A stretch of 64,000 nt of DNA, taken from positions 356,284 through 420,283 of the forward strand of contig NZ_JAATEN010000003.1 of the NCBI RefSeq assembly GCF_012034935.1. Direction: 5' to 3'. Below, in pieces: positions 53,365 through 64,000 of the stretch (position 1 is the stretch's first letter; each line of letters begins with the position of its first letter). Position numbers and translations under genes: made by a program. Below the pieces are notes generated by a model, which saw nothing but the letters and a program-made list of their open reading frames with translations, was not told the DNA's origin and made no database searches. The DNA comes from Streptomyces zingiberis. GTDB taxonomy: Bacteria; Actinomycetota; Actinomycetes; Streptomycetales; Streptomycetaceae.

Positions 53365-53708
53365 GTGACCCGGCCCCTTGTCTCTAGCGCTCACTCATGT
53401 CCGTCGATCCACCGCCCCCGTGTGCGCCCCCGTACGGGACCCCTTGGTGAGAGGGGTCGTCTCCGGCACGTCCCGGTCCGGGAACGGAGGGGACCTGCCG
53501 GGTGTTCCGCCCTCCACCCAACGGCCATCAGGCCGTTACCGAAGGGTGATCCGCCGCCGCGGGGGCCCGCCGCCGCCCGGCGGCGCGGCCCCGGTACGGA
53601 ACGTTCCGGAGGGCGGCCGCGCACGTCACTCTACGGGCCGTCAGCCGCCATCCGCGCGGCGCCCGCCCGCGACGCGGCCTTCCGGCGCGCGCCACCCCCC
53701 GTACGGCG
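53365..53708. other. Gap between PAP2 and SLT/NlpC genes
   Basis: 344 bp without a gene; it holds the PAP2 promoter (right of 53364) and the 3' end region of the SLT/NlpC gene. A 12-bp palindrome CGGAACGTTCCG (53597-53608) and GC-rich imperfect repeats are visible. No assignment made. Confidence 0.4.
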
Positions 53709-54707
53709 CTACGCGGTGTCCCGCGAGGGCAGGGCCGCGGCCCCGTCGCTGGTCACCCGGGTGGCGCCGAAGTAGTCCGGGGTGTCGATCGAGTCATAGC
53801 GGATGGTCGCGCCGGTATAGGGCGCGTTGATCATTTTTCCGCCGCCCACGTAGATCCCCACGTGCCGGATGGCCCGCGAGTTGGCCAGGTCGTCCGAGAA
53901 GAAGACCAGGTCGCCGGGGAGCAGTTCGTCCCGCGAGGGGTGCGGGCCGGCGTTGTACTGGTCGTTGGCCACCCGCGGCAGCTCGATGCCGACGCTCGCG
54001 TACGCCGCCTTGGTCAGCCCGGAGCAGTCGAACCGCCCGCCGTGCTCCGGCGTGCCGTTGCCGCCCCAGAGGTACGGGGTGCCGAGCTTGTCCTGGGCGT
54101 AGTAGATCGCGCCGGAGGCCTGCCGCGAGGCCGGCACCGTGCTCACCGGGGCCTCGAAGCTCTTGGCGAGGGTCGTGATCCGCTTGACGTAGTTGCGCGT
54201 CTCCTCGTACGGCGGCACGCCGCCGTACTTGATCACCGCGTACGGGCCCGCGTTGTAGGCCGCGAGCATGTTCTCCGTGAGGTCCCCCGGCACGCCCTTG
54301 ACGGCCTCGGCCAGCGAACAGTCGTAGGCGGCGGCGGACGGGATGGCGTCCTCGGGGTCCCAGACGTCGGCCTTGCCGTCCTGGTTGGCGTCCTTGCCGT
54401 GCGCCGCCCAGGTGCCCGGGATGAACTGGGCGATGCCCTGGGCCGCCGCCGGGCTCTGGGCCTTGGGGTTCCAGCCGCTCTCCTGGTACAGCTGCGCCGC
54501 CAGCAGCGCCGGGCTGACCGCCTCGCAGGTCTGGCCCGCCTCGGCCACCAGGGCGTGGTACGCCGGCGGGACGGACCCCTCCTGCAACGCCGCCTTGGGA
54601 CCGCCGAGCAGCTGGGAGGCGGCCGTGTAGGTACCGACCACCACCAGCGCGAGGAAGCACGAGATCAGCCCGAACCCGACACCGACGCCCAGCCAGACCT
54701 TCCGCAT
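53709..54707 (-). CDS. Bifunctional lytic transglycosylase / NlpC-P60 endopeptidase (VirB1-like)
   Basis: A 332-residue membrane-anchored wall hydrolase. TM helix at about 5-27 (WLGVGVGFGLISCFLALVVV), then an SLT transglycosylase domain with Glu in AAQLYQESGWNPKAQSPAAA and AQGIAQFIPGTW, followed by NlpC/P60 with Cys in RFDCSGLTKAAYA and His in RHVGIYVGGGKMINA. Such two-domain enzymes open peptidoglycan for Gram-positive type IV secretion systems. ATG 54707 has GGAGGGG upstream. It is divergent from the secretion-like operon to the right, and no other wall gene is near. Confidence 0.9.
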   Translation of the reverse strand: MRKVWLGVGVGFGLISCFLALVVVGTYTAASQLLGGPKAALQEGSVPPAYHALVAEAGQTCEAVSPALLAAQLYQESGWNPKAQSPAAAQGIAQFIPGTWAAHGKDANQDGKADVWDPEDAIPSAAAYDCSLAEAVKGVPGDLTENMLAAYNAGPYAVIKYGGVPPYEETRNYVKRITTLAKSFEAPVSTVPASRQASGAIYYAQDKLGTPYLWGGNGTPEHGGRFDCSGLTKAAYASVGIELPRVANDQYNAGPHPSRDELLPGDLVFFSDDLANSRAIRHVGIYVGGGKMINAPYTGATIRYDSIDTPDYFGATRVTSDGAAALPSRDTA

Positions 54708-55007
54708 GCCACCGCCCCTCCCATTCCTGCCCCCGGCCCCGGTCCCGTTCAACCTCCGTGGAACCGGCGGATGTTCGACGCTGAACGGTACCCGTGCGCC
54801 GTCCCGTGCGCGACGGCGCACCGGGGGTCATACCCGAACACCAGGGCGCATGACCAGGAGCACGGGGGCAGATCACGGGGTTCCCCCTTGACCGGGAAAC
54901 CGGCGGCGCGGTCCCATTCCGGAGGGACCGGCACCGGGACCGGCGGCCGGGAGGCGCGGCCGGCCATCCGGGCCGACGGCACGTCAGATGGACGGGAAGG
55001 GAGCATC
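54708..55007. other. Divergent gap SLT/NlpC - DUF397
   Basis: 300 bp. It should contain the promoters of the hydrolase gene (left) and the DUF397 gene (right). No operator pattern is clear. Confidence 0.4.
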
Positions 55008-55208
55008 ATGCCGGAACTCGTCTGGCAGCGGCCGAGCTTCGTGGACGACACGCACGGGGAGTACCTGGAGGTGGCCGTGGGGCCCGAGGGGATGGTCCAC
55101 ATCAGGCAGAACACCCACCCCGACAGGATCGTGAGCACCACGCCGGCCAAGTGGGAGGCCTGGGTGAAAGGCGTCAAGGCGGGTGAGTTCGACCACTTCG
55201 TAGACTAG
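55008..55208 (+). CDS. DUF397 protein
   Basis: A 66-residue protein: MPELVWQRPSFVDDTHGEYL, then EVAVGPEGMVHIRQNTHPDR. DUF397 proteins are abundant in Streptomyces and usually sit beside an XRE regulator, forming toxin-antitoxin-like or anti-sigma-like pairs. Here no XRE gene adjoins; the neighbours are secretion-like genes. ATG 55008 has GGGAAGGGAG upstream. Confidence 0.83.
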   Translation: MPELVWQRPSFVDDTHGEYLEVAVGPEGMVHIRQNTHPDRIVSTTPAKWEAWVKGVKAGEFDHFVD

Positions 55209-55681
55209 TCGGCGGCTGACGGCCGGCCGGCACGTGGCTGACAGGTGGCTGACGGGTGGCCGACCGCCGCCTGATCGGCGCCCGTTGACGGCTGACGGAC
55301 ACCTGGCGGGGACTGAAGAAACCGGCAGGGACCGGCAGGGACCTGACCGAGCGCCACGGGGAACGACAGAAGCCGACGGAGACCGACACGGGCCGACACA
55401 GACCGACAGAGCACGGCGGATTGCGACACGATGCGACCGGGCGCGATCCGGAACGATCGGTCCCACCACGGACCGTTGCCGCCCACCACCTAACGTGATA
55501 CACAGAGTGACGATTCGGGGCCACACCGGCACCGGGCGTCCGCCCGATTGCCGGGCACCCGGAGATTCACACGGGATCCGCCAAGATTTGCCGTCAAGGC
55601 GACGACCACCGGTGGAATCGTCAGCGAAGATAGAGGGAGCCCTGCCGTCCGGCAGGGGGACACAACTACCCACTAGGGGCG
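55209..55681. repeat. Roughly 10-bp-phased repeat region upstream of the secretion operon
   Basis: 473 bp with no gene. Several short repeat families lie in order: three copies of an 11-mer GTGGCTGACNG (55232-55264), two of ACCGGCAGGG (55321-55340), and four or five of a 10-mer [AG]CCGACRSRG (55362-55411). A dyad CGGTCC-CACCAC-GGACCG (55458-55475) follows. The spacing of about one helical turn suggests protein binding on one DNA face. The operon promoter must lie here or just downstream. Confidence 0.6.
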
Positions 55682-56002
55682 GTGAGTTTCACAATGTTCC
55701 TGGCAGCCGAAGAGGGCGACATCACCACGATCATCGGCGGCATCGCCCCCGACTGGGGGCCGTTCGGATCCTTGGGCAACGAGGCCCGCGTCATGATCGA
55801 AGTCGTGATGGCGATCGCGATCCTGCTCTGCCTCGGCATCGCCATCTGGGGCGCCGCCAAGCAGCGCATCGGGGCCACGGCGCTGCGCGACACCTTCAGC
55901 GCGGAGCAGGGCAAGGGGCTGATCGTCGCCGGTCTCACCGGCGTCTTCATCATCGGCTCCCTCGGGACCTTGTTCACCATCGTCTACGGCATGGCCGTCT
56001 AG
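55682..56002 (+). CDS. VirB2-like small two-TM protein
   Basis: A 106-residue protein: a short acidic head (MSFTMFLAAEEGDITTIIGG), hydrophobic helix VMIEVVMAIAILLCLGIAIW, a basic linker (GAAKQRIGATALRD), and helix GLIVAGLTGVFIIGSLGTLF. Two helices joined by a basic loop is the layout of VirB2/TrbC-type pilin subunits. GTG 55682 is used; ATG 55694 is possible. First gene of the six-gene secretion-like operon. Confidence 0.72.
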   Translation: MSFTMFLAAEEGDITTIIGGIAPDWGPFGSLGNEARVMIEVVMAIAILLCLGIAIWGAAKQRIGATALRDTFSAEQGKGLIVAGLTGVFIIGSLGTLFTIVYGMAV

Positions 56003-56385
56003 CACCCGTTCACGGCAGGGCCGTCCGGCACCGGGCGGCCGTCCCCCGTCCCCGCGCCCGTGCCCCGGCCCGGTCCCCCGGCCCCCGGATCCCCCGTCCG
56101 GCGGGGGAACGGCCCGCCGGGCCGCACCGTCCCACCGTCCACCGCGCCCACCGGCAGAGGTTGCGTCCTTCTGATGTCCAGTCACCACACCCCGCCCGGG
56201 GCCGAGCCGCCGGGACCGGGACCGCACCACCGCCGTCCCCGCCTTGCCCCCGGCACGTGCCGTGACGGGCGGGCCGCGGCGGTCCGGCGGGCGCTGCCGG
56301 CCGCGCCGGCAGGGCCGTTCCGGGCGGCCGCTCCGGTGTTGCCACTCCCGGCCCCCTCCGAGCGGGGCGAGAGGGCGTGGCACGG
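56003..56385. other. Gap after the VirB2-like gene
   Basis: 383 bp. An ORF at 56174-56389 (71 codons, basic and Pro-rich) ends with an ATGA overlap of the next gene, but its composition, lack of ribosome site and absence from the standard six-gene layout argue against it. Otherwise nothing is seen. Confidence 0.45.
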
Positions 56386-57255
56386 ATGAGCCAGGGTGAC
56401 GGCGGGCCCCGCGACGACTACGGCTCCTACGCCGGTTACGGCGACTACCCCTCCGATGGGCCCGGCGGCCACCGGACCCGTACCCGGCTGCCCGACGAAC
56501 CCGGCGGCGGGTACGGCGGGCAACGGCACCCGGCCCGCCCGTCGCGCGGGCTGATCGGCGTCGTCGGTGTGATCGTGCTGCTGATCGCCGCCATCGCCTT
56601 CGCCAACCGCGGCGGGGGCGAGGGGGACGGCGGCTCGGGAGGCGGCGGCAAGGGCGGCCCGGCGGCGCGCCCGACGGCACCCACCGGCGAGCGCCCGGTC
56701 ACGGGCTCGGAGGCGGGCATCGCCACGGGCTTCCCGCGCACGGAACAGGGGGCGGAGTCGGCGGCTGCCAACTACGCGGTCGCCCTCGGCGGCGACGGGA
56801 TGTTCCGCGAGGACACCCGGCAGACGGTCATAGAGACCATCGCCGCCCCCTCGGCGCGCGACAAGATGGTCCGGGACATGAACCGTGCCTACACCGCGAG
56901 CTTCCTGGAGAAGGTCGGCCTGGAGGCGGACGGCTCCGCCCCCGGGGGCATGACCTTCGTCAGCCGCACCGTCCCGGTCGGGACCCAGCTCACCGATTAC
57001 AGCGATCGGGAAGCCACCGTGGCGGTCTGGGCCAGCAGCCTCTTCGGCCTCGCCGGAGAGGGCTCCACCAGACCCGTCTCGGACGGCTGGTTCACCATCA
57101 CCCTGAAGCTGACGTGGTCCGGTGGGGACTGGAAGGTCGCGTCGCACTCCCAGAAGAGCGGACCGGCTCCGGTGCGCAGCGACGCCACCGCGTCGGGAGC
57201 CGAGGAGATCGCCGAGGCGGTCGAGGGGTACGGAGGATTCACCTATGCCCGCTGA
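56386..57255 (+). CDS. VirB8/TcpC-like membrane protein
   Basis: A 289-residue protein: disordered Gly/Arg/Tyr cytoplasmic head, one TM helix at about 55-75 (GLIGVVGVIVLLIAAIAFAN), then an extracytoplasmic alpha/beta domain (ESAAANYAVALGGDGMFRED, TRQTVIETIAAPSARDKMVR, TDYSDREATVAVWASSLFGL, TLKLTWSGGDWKVASHSQKS). Topology and domain pattern match VirB8 and TcpC, which form the NTF2-like periplasmic part of type IV secretion channels. ATG 56386 is used; GTG 56377 would add three residues. Confidence 0.75.
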   Translation: MSQGDGGPRDDYGSYAGYGDYPSDGPGGHRTRTRLPDEPGGGYGGQRHPARPSRGLIGVVGVIVLLIAAIAFANRGGGEGDGGSGGGGKGGPAARPTAPTGERPVTGSEAGIATGFPRTEQGAESAAANYAVALGGDGMFREDTRQTVIETIAAPSARDKMVRDMNRAYTASFLEKVGLEADGSAPGGMTFVSRTVPVGTQLTDYSDREATVAVWASSLFGLAGEGSTRPVSDGWFTITLKLTWSGGDWKVASHSQKSGPAPVRSDATASGAEEIAEAVEGYGGFTYAR

Positions 57256-58513
57256 ACGCCGACGACGGGCTCTCAGGGCCGTCTCCTTGCTGGTGGGCGC
57301 GCCGGCGGCCGTGCTGGTACTGGCCGGACGGGCCGCGGCCGACCCCGAACCCGACCCCGACCTCTGTTCGGAGATTCCCGGCCGGGCCGGTGACTTCTGC
57401 GAGGGCGAAGGCGGCGGCTCGAACAGCCCCGCCGACATCGCCAACCCCCTCGACCCCCTCTCCTCCCTCGCGAAGGGGTGCGCCGAGGCCGCCGCCTTCG
57501 TCGTCGACAAGCTCTCCGAAGCGGTCGAGAAGACCACCCAGGTGGACTTCACCAACCCGCAGTTCCTCCAGCAGTACGCCGTCGTCTTCGCGGTCTCCGC
57601 GTTCCTCACCCTGCTGCTGTGGCTGTTCGCCGTCGCCAAGCGGGCGATCCGCGGGGTGCCGTTCACGGAAGCGATCACCGAGGCGGTCGGCTTCCTCTGG
57701 CTGACGGTGCTGGCCTCCGCCTTCACCCCGCTGATCCTCTACACGGTGGTGTCCGCGACGGACGGCCTGACCCAGGTCATCGCCTCCGGCACCAGCGAGG
57801 ACACCGACATGTTCTTCGGCTCCTTCGCGGAGGCGCTGAAGAAGGGCGAGGACATCGGCGGCGGCCCGATCATGCTGATCATCGTCAGCCTGGTCTCCGT
57901 GCTCGCGGCGGGCATCCTCTACCTCGAACTCGTCATCCGCGCGGCGCTGCTGTACGCGGGCGCCCTGCTCGGCGTGGTCGTCTATGCCGGGCTGGTCGAC
58001 AAGAACATGTGGGGCCACGTCCGCCGCTGGGCGGGCATCATGATCGCCGTGATCCTGGTGAAGCCCGTCATCGTCATCGTGCTCGGGCTGGCGGGCGCCC
58101 TCAGCGCCGGCGAGGGCCCCAACGCCTTCTCCGCGGTGGTGTCCGGACTGGCCATCATCCTGCTGGCGATCTTCGCCAGCGCCATGATCTACCGCTTCGT
58201 CCCGGGCTTCGGTGACGACATCGTCTCCGCCCGCACCAACCGCAAGGCGGCCACCGACGGTTCGCAGGCCGCCGCGATGATCTCGTCCCCCGCGGCCCTG
58301 GTCAAACAGGGCATCAAGACCCACAGCACCCGCGGTGGCGGCGGCGAGCCCGCCGCCCCGTCCCGGCCCGAGCCCCGGCCCGCCTCCGCGGTGGCCGGGG
58401 GCGTGGCCGCCCACAGTTCCCGCGGTGGCGGGAACACCGGCACACCGGCCGCGTCCGCGCCCCGGACGCGCGACCGCGGCACCAGCAATCCCCCAGGAGG
58501 TGAGCGGGCGTGA
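57245..58513 (+). CDS. VirB6/TrbL-like polytopic membrane protein
   Basis: A 422-residue protein with a signal-like N-terminus, a luminal loop, and five or six hydrophobic helices (QYAVVFAVSAFLTLLLWLFA, GFLWLTVLASAFTPLILYTV, IMLIIVSLVSVLAAGILYLE, WAGIMIAVILVKPVIVIVLG, VSGLAIILLAIFASAMIYRF), then a Gly/Ser-rich cytoplasmic tail. This fits the TrbL/VirB6 inner-membrane channel protein. It overlaps the previous gene by 11 bp (ATG 57245). Confidence 0.78.
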   Translation: MPAERRRRALRAVSLLVGAPAAVLVLAGRAAADPEPDPDLCSEIPGRAGDFCEGEGGGSNSPADIANPLDPLSSLAKGCAEAAAFVVDKLSEAVEKTTQVDFTNPQFLQQYAVVFAVSAFLTLLLWLFAVAKRAIRGVPFTEAITEAVGFLWLTVLASAFTPLILYTVVSATDGLTQVIASGTSEDTDMFFGSFAEALKKGEDIGGGPIMLIIVSLVSVLAAGILYLELVIRAALLYAGALLGVVVYAGLVDKNMWGHVRRWAGIMIAVILVKPVIVIVLGLAGALSAGEGPNAFSAVVSGLAIILLAIFASAMIYRFVPGFGDDIVSARTNRKAATDGSQAAAMISSPAALVKQGIKTHSTRGGGGEPAAPSRPEPRPASAVAGGVAAHSSRGGGNTGTPAASAPRTRDRGTSNPPGGERA

Positions 58514-60060
58514 CGACGCAGTCCCATCCGATCGCGCCGCGGCGCACGTATCTGATCGGCCGGGCCCGGCCCAACGCGATCATCGGCAAGAACCGGGAGA
58601 CCGGTGAGATCGCGCTGATCATCGTGGGCGCGTTCCTCGGCATGATGAGCGGCCTGCTGGTCCCCGTGCTGTCGCTGCGGATCGTCCTCCTCACCGGGTT
58701 CCCGGCGCTGGCGCTGGCCGCGGTCTACGTGCCCTACCGGCAGCGGACCTTCTACAAGTGGTTCGAGATCCGCCGCTCCTACAAGCGGCAGGTGAAGCGC
58801 GGCGCCACCTACCGCTCCTCCGCCGCGGAGGCCGGCACCCGGATCGACGGGCAGGAGGTGGAGATCGGCCCGCCGCCCGGCGTCGGCCGGATCAACTGGC
58901 TCGCCGCCCCGTTCGGCCCGGACGAGATCGCCGTGCTGCTCCACGCCGACCGGCGCACGGTCACCGCGGCCATCGAGATCGAGGGACCGGGCGTCGGGCT
59001 GCGCGACAGCGAGGACCAGGAGGCGCTGGTCGACCGCTTCGGCACCCTGCTCAAGCATGTCGCCAACGGCGACGGCTTCGTGACCCGCATCCAGATGCTG
59101 GCCCGCACCCTCCCCGCCGACCCCGACGCGCACGCCAAGGACGTCGAGCGGCGGGGTGACCGCCGCTCCCCCGAGTGGTTGCAGGACTCCTACGACCAGC
59201 TCCAGTCGATGGTGTCCACCTCCTCCGAACAGCACCGCGCCTACCTGGTGGCGTGCATGCACCACAACCGCGAGCTGGCCGCCGAGGCCACCGCCATGGC
59301 CCGCGCCGCGCGCGCCGCGGGCCGCGGCCGCCTCGACCGGGACGCCGGGCTGGCCGTCGTCATGGCCCGGGAGCTCACCGACATCTGCGCCCGGCTCGCG
59401 GAGGCCGACATCCGGGTCCGGCAGCCGCTCGGCCAGGCCCGGCTCGCGTCCCTCGTGCACTCCATGTACGACCCGGACCACCCCATCGACCACATCCAGG
59501 CGATGACGCGGCGGAACGCCTGGCCGGCCGAGCTGGACGCCACCGAGCCCACCTTCCTCCAGGCCAAGACCCGCGAGTCCGCGACCCGGGCCCCCTGGTG
59601 CCACGCCACGGCCTGGGTGAAGGAGTGGCCGATGACCCCGGTCGGCGTCAACTTCCTCGCGCCGCTGCTCGTCCACACCCCCGACGTGATCCGCACGGTG
59701 GCGGTCTGCATGGACCTGGAGCCCACCGAGGTCGCGATCGAGCGGATGCTGACGGAGAAGACCAACGACGAGGCGGACGCCAGCCGCGCCGCCAAGATGA
59801 ACCGCACCGTGGACCCGCGGGACATCGCCGCCCACGGCCGGCTCGACCAGCGCGGCGAGGACCTGGCCAGCGGCGCCGCCGGCGTCAACCTGGTCGGTTA
59901 CCTCACCGTCTCCTCCCGCTCCCCCGAGGCGCTCGCCCGCGACAAGCGCACGATCCGCGCCTCCGCCGGCAAGTCCTACCTCAAGCTGGAGTGGTGCGAC
60001 CGGGAACACCACCGGGCCTTCGTCAACACCCTGCCCTTCGCGACCGGCATCCGACGTTAG
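58510..60060 (+). CDS. SCO6880-family VirB3/VirB4-N protein
   Basis: A 516-residue protein with two close TM helices (EIALIIVGAFLGMMSGLLVP and VLSLRIVLLTGFPALALAAV), then a large cytoplasmic domain of VirB4-N type (QVKRGATYRSSAAEAGTRID, MLARTLPADPDAHAKDVERR, WVKEWPMTPVGVNFLAPLLV). It lacks a Walker A; the ATPase half is in the next gene, so VirB4 is split, as in the SCO6880 family. GTG 58510 overlaps the previous stop (GTGA). Confidence 0.82.
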   Translation: MTTQSHPIAPRRTYLIGRARPNAIIGKNRETGEIALIIVGAFLGMMSGLLVPVLSLRIVLLTGFPALALAAVYVPYRQRTFYKWFEIRRSYKRQVKRGATYRSSAAEAGTRIDGQEVEIGPPPGVGRINWLAAPFGPDEIAVLLHADRRTVTAAIEIEGPGVGLRDSEDQEALVDRFGTLLKHVANGDGFVTRIQMLARTLPADPDAHAKDVERRGDRRSPEWLQDSYDQLQSMVSTSSEQHRAYLVACMHHNRELAAEATAMARAARAAGRGRLDRDAGLAVVMARELTDICARLAEADIRVRQPLGQARLASLVHSMYDPDHPIDHIQAMTRRNAWPAELDATEPTFLQAKTRESATRAPWCHATAWVKEWPMTPVGVNFLAPLLVHTPDVIRTVAVCMDLEPTEVAIERMLTEKTNDEADASRAAKMNRTVDPRDIAAHGRLDQRGEDLASGAAGVNLVGYLTVSSRSPEALARDKRTIRASAGKSYLKLEWCDREHHRAFVNTLPFATGIRR

Positions 60061-60069
60061 GGGCACCCG

Positions 60070-61497
60070 ATGGATCCGCTGTCCTCCGCGACCGAGGCGT
60101 TCACCAGCTTCCTCTTCGGGAAGGTGGAGACGACCCGGCTGCCCGTGCGCACCTCCACCGGCCAGGCCCAGGCCGTCTATCTGCCGACGGCGGCCCCCGG
60201 CCTGGGCGACTCCGGTGTGATCATCGGCCGGGAGGTGTACTCCGGCAAGGGCTACATCTACGACCCCTTCCAGCTCTACGGCCAGCAACTGCCCGCCCCG
60301 CACTGGCTGGTCCTGGGCGAGTCCGGCAACGGCAAGTCGGCCCTGGAGAAGACCTACGTCCTGCGTCAGCTCCGCTTCCGGGACCGCCAGGTCGTCGTCC
60401 TGGACGCGCAGGGCGAGGACGGCGTCGGCGAGTGGAACCTCATCGCGGAGCAGCTCGGGATCACGCCCATCCGGCTGGACCCCACCTCCGCCATCAACGA
60501 CGGCATACGCCTCAACCCGCTCGACCCGTCCATCACCTCCACGGGTCAGCTCGCCCTGCTCCGCACCATCATCGAGGTGGCGCTGGGGCACGGCCTGGAC
60601 GAGCGCTCCGGCTTCGCGCTGAAGGTCGCCCACGGCTACGTGCGCGACACCATCACCGGCCGCCAGCCCGTCCTGATGGACATCGTCGAGCAACTGCGCC
60701 ACCCCAAGCCGGAGTCGGCGCACGCCATGAACGTGGCGCTGGAGGACGTCCGCGCCTGGGGCCTGGACGTGGCCCTCGTCCTCGACCGGCTCGTCGACGG
60801 CGACCTGCGCGGCATGTTCGACGGACCGACCACCGTCGGCATCGACCTCGACGCCCCGCTGATCGTCTTCGACCTCTCCCACATCGACCGCAACTCCATC
60901 GCCATGCCGATCCTCATGGCCATCGTCGGTGTCTGGCTGGAGCACACCTGGATCCGCCCCGACCGGGTCAAGCGCATCTTCCTGGTGGAGGAGGCGTGGC
61001 ACATCATCAACTCCCCGTTCGTGGCGCAGCTCTTCCAGCGGCTGCTGAAGTTCGGCCGCCGGCTCGGGCTGTCCTTCGTCGCCGTCGTCCACCACCTCTC
61101 CGACGTCGTCGACGGCGCCGCCGCCCGGGAGGCCGCGGCCATCTTGAAGATGGCCTCCACCCGCACCATCTACGCCCAGAAGACCGACGAGGCGCGGGCT
61201 ACGGGCCGGGTGCTCGGCCTGCCCCGCTGGGCCGTCGAGATCATCCCCACGCTCACCCCCGGCATCGCCGTCTGGGACGTCAACGGCAATGTGCAGGTCG
61301 TCAAACACCTGATCACCGAGGCCGAACGTCCCCTGGTCTACACGGACCGCGCGATGACCGAGTCCTCCGCACCGAGCGAGCAGGCCCTCGCCCTGGAGCT
61401 GGCCGCCGAGGCCGAGGCCGAGGAACGGGCCGCGCTCGCCATGGAGCAGCAGCTCGCCGACGGGGTGGTCGGCCACCCCGGGTCCACCGTCGCCTGA
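60070..61497 (+). CDS. VirB4-like ATPase
   Basis: A 475-residue ATPase: Walker A GESGNGKS at 83-90 (LVLGESGNGKSALEKTYVLR), Walker B IFLVEEAWHII at about 303-313, and a helical tail. It probably powers substrate transport through the channel. It follows the VirB4-N gene by 9 bp with ATG 60070. No signal or TM, so it is a cytoplasmic ATPase at the membrane. Confidence 0.85.
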   Translation: MDPLSSATEAFTSFLFGKVETTRLPVRTSTGQAQAVYLPTAAPGLGDSGVIIGREVYSGKGYIYDPFQLYGQQLPAPHWLVLGESGNGKSALEKTYVLRQLRFRDRQVVVLDAQGEDGVGEWNLIAEQLGITPIRLDPTSAINDGIRLNPLDPSITSTGQLALLRTIIEVALGHGLDERSGFALKVAHGYVRDTITGRQPVLMDIVEQLRHPKPESAHAMNVALEDVRAWGLDVALVLDRLVDGDLRGMFDGPTTVGIDLDAPLIVFDLSHIDRNSIAMPILMAIVGVWLEHTWIRPDRVKRIFLVEEAWHIINSPFVAQLFQRLLKFGRRLGLSFVAVVHHLSDVVDGAAAREAAAILKMASTRTIYAQKTDEARATGRVLGLPRWAVEIIPTLTPGIAVWDVNGNVQVVKHLITEAERPLVYTDRAMTESSAPSEQALALELAAEAEAEERAALAMEQQLADGVVGHPGSTVA

Positions 61498-61516
61498 CCG
61501 GACCAGGAGCACGCCG

Positions 61517-63652
<2,136 letters not shown>

Positions 63653-63672
63653 GCCCCGGGGGATACCGGGGC
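63653..63672. terminator. Hairpin after the secretion operon
   Basis: GCCCCGG-GGGATA-CCGGGGC, 7 bp perfect, beginning at the base after the stop codon of the VirD4-like gene. Confidence 0.6.
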
Positions 63673-64000
63673 GGCGAGGCCCAGCCCGAACCGCTGCTGC
63701 GGACAGCCGCCGCACGGCCCGCCTCGCGCGCTCTACGCCGCGCGACTGCGCCCTCAGGGGCCGCGAAACGACAGAGGCCCCGGCGCGGTAGGGGCAGGCA
63801 GGCAGCAGGCCAGGCGTCCGCCGAGCGCGGCGACAGACGCAGCCCGAGCACGCACCGCAGGGCGGGCTCGGGCTGCCCCCTCTCCCCCGGTGGACGAGCG
63901 AAGAGCATGCTCCACCGCGTCGGACCCATGTGCCGACGCTTCGCGGTGTGTGCCGGCGGCAACGGTTGACGACGCCGAAAGCGAACCCGTCCCCGGAAAT
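63673..64000. other. Right-edge gap
   Basis: 328 bp with no supported gene. I looked for tRNA-like clover-leaf ends because secretion-like loci often sit beside tRNAs, and saw none. ORFs on both strands have shadow compositions. The next gene must begin beyond the window. Confidence 0.4.

Noticed and set aside
56174..56389. 71-codon Pro/Arg-rich ORF ending in an ATGA overlap with the VirB8-like gene
   Set aside because: No ribosome site, no domain, and absent from the six-gene layout I remember; the overlap can arise by chance.
63673..64000. tRNA or att site at the right end, expected beside a mobile secretion locus
   Set aside because: No T-loop/acceptor pattern or direct repeat matching the left flank was recognised.

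Overview
The window is chromosomal DNA from a high-GC actinomycete, almost certainly Streptomyces. GC is very high throughout, GTG starts are common, and the gene set is typical of that genus: mycothiol synthase, GlnR, a nickel-responsive Nur, RsiG, CsoR, a DUF397 protein and an SCO6880-type secretion protein. No rRNA, tRNA, CRISPR array, insertion sequence or integrase was seen. I resolve about 62 protein genes, several of them too short for routine ORF calling.

Layout. 1-5.2 kb: the 5' part of ppk (runs off the left edge), mshD, and a secreted 5'-nucleotidase. 5.5-11.4 kb (minus strand): an MprAB-like two-component pair behind an HtrA-type protease, a LacI regulator, and glnR preceded by a translationally coupled 46-codon ORF. 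11.8-18.7 kb: alpha/beta hydrolase, MoaD-like protein, membrane protein, LmeA-like protein, then a sulfur unit (cysteine-containing leader peptide, candidate attenuator, rhodanese, DUF1416) closed by three consecutive perfect hairpins. 19.1-30.9 kb: DsrE-like protein; a three-gene overlapping operon of unknown membrane-anchored proteins whose first gene has TTA as codon 2; a 33-residue membrane peptide; nitrobindin-like protein; RsbW-like ATPase; nur; ygfZ; dtd; rsiG; asparaginase; Eis-like acetyltransferase; deazaflavin-dependent reductase. 31-38.7 kb, more accessory in character: a TetR-controlled divergent operon with two palindromic operators, a MerR gene followed by a promoter with a 20-bp spacer holding a dyad, an antitoxin-like gene with a possible remnant of its partner, a class II UvrA-like ABC protein, and an AraC-VOC pair. 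38.8-43.7 kb: XRE regulator, HBHA-like coiled-coil protein, DUF2516 protein, PP2C phosphatase with a receiver domain, NlpC/P60 hydrolase. 44.1-50.4 kb: phosphate uptake (PHO box, pstSCAB, then PiT plus its DUF47 partner). 50.5-53.4 kb: csoR with its operator, a lipoprotein, a CxC small protein and a PAP2 phosphatase. 53.7-63.7 kb: a type IV secretion-like locus.

How the genes work together. The phosphate genes (ppk, pstSCAB, PiT/DUF47) handle uptake and storage of phosphate, and the PHO box places pstS under PhoP. The HtrA/MprAB group looks like an envelope-stress circuit. GlnR, Nur, CsoR and RsiG are global regulators of nitrogen, nickel, copper and c-di-GMP-controlled development.

The most notable system is the last 10 kb. 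A lytic transglycosylase/NlpC gene is divergent from a six-gene, tightly packed operon whose products resemble VirB2, VirB8, VirB6, VirB3/VirB4-N, the VirB4 ATPase and a VirD4-like protein. No relaxase or integrase is visible, the VirD4-like protein appears to lack its P-loop, and the operon is preceded by a roughly 10-bp-phased repeat region. Comparisons with the S. coelicolor gene order come from memory and are marked as inference.
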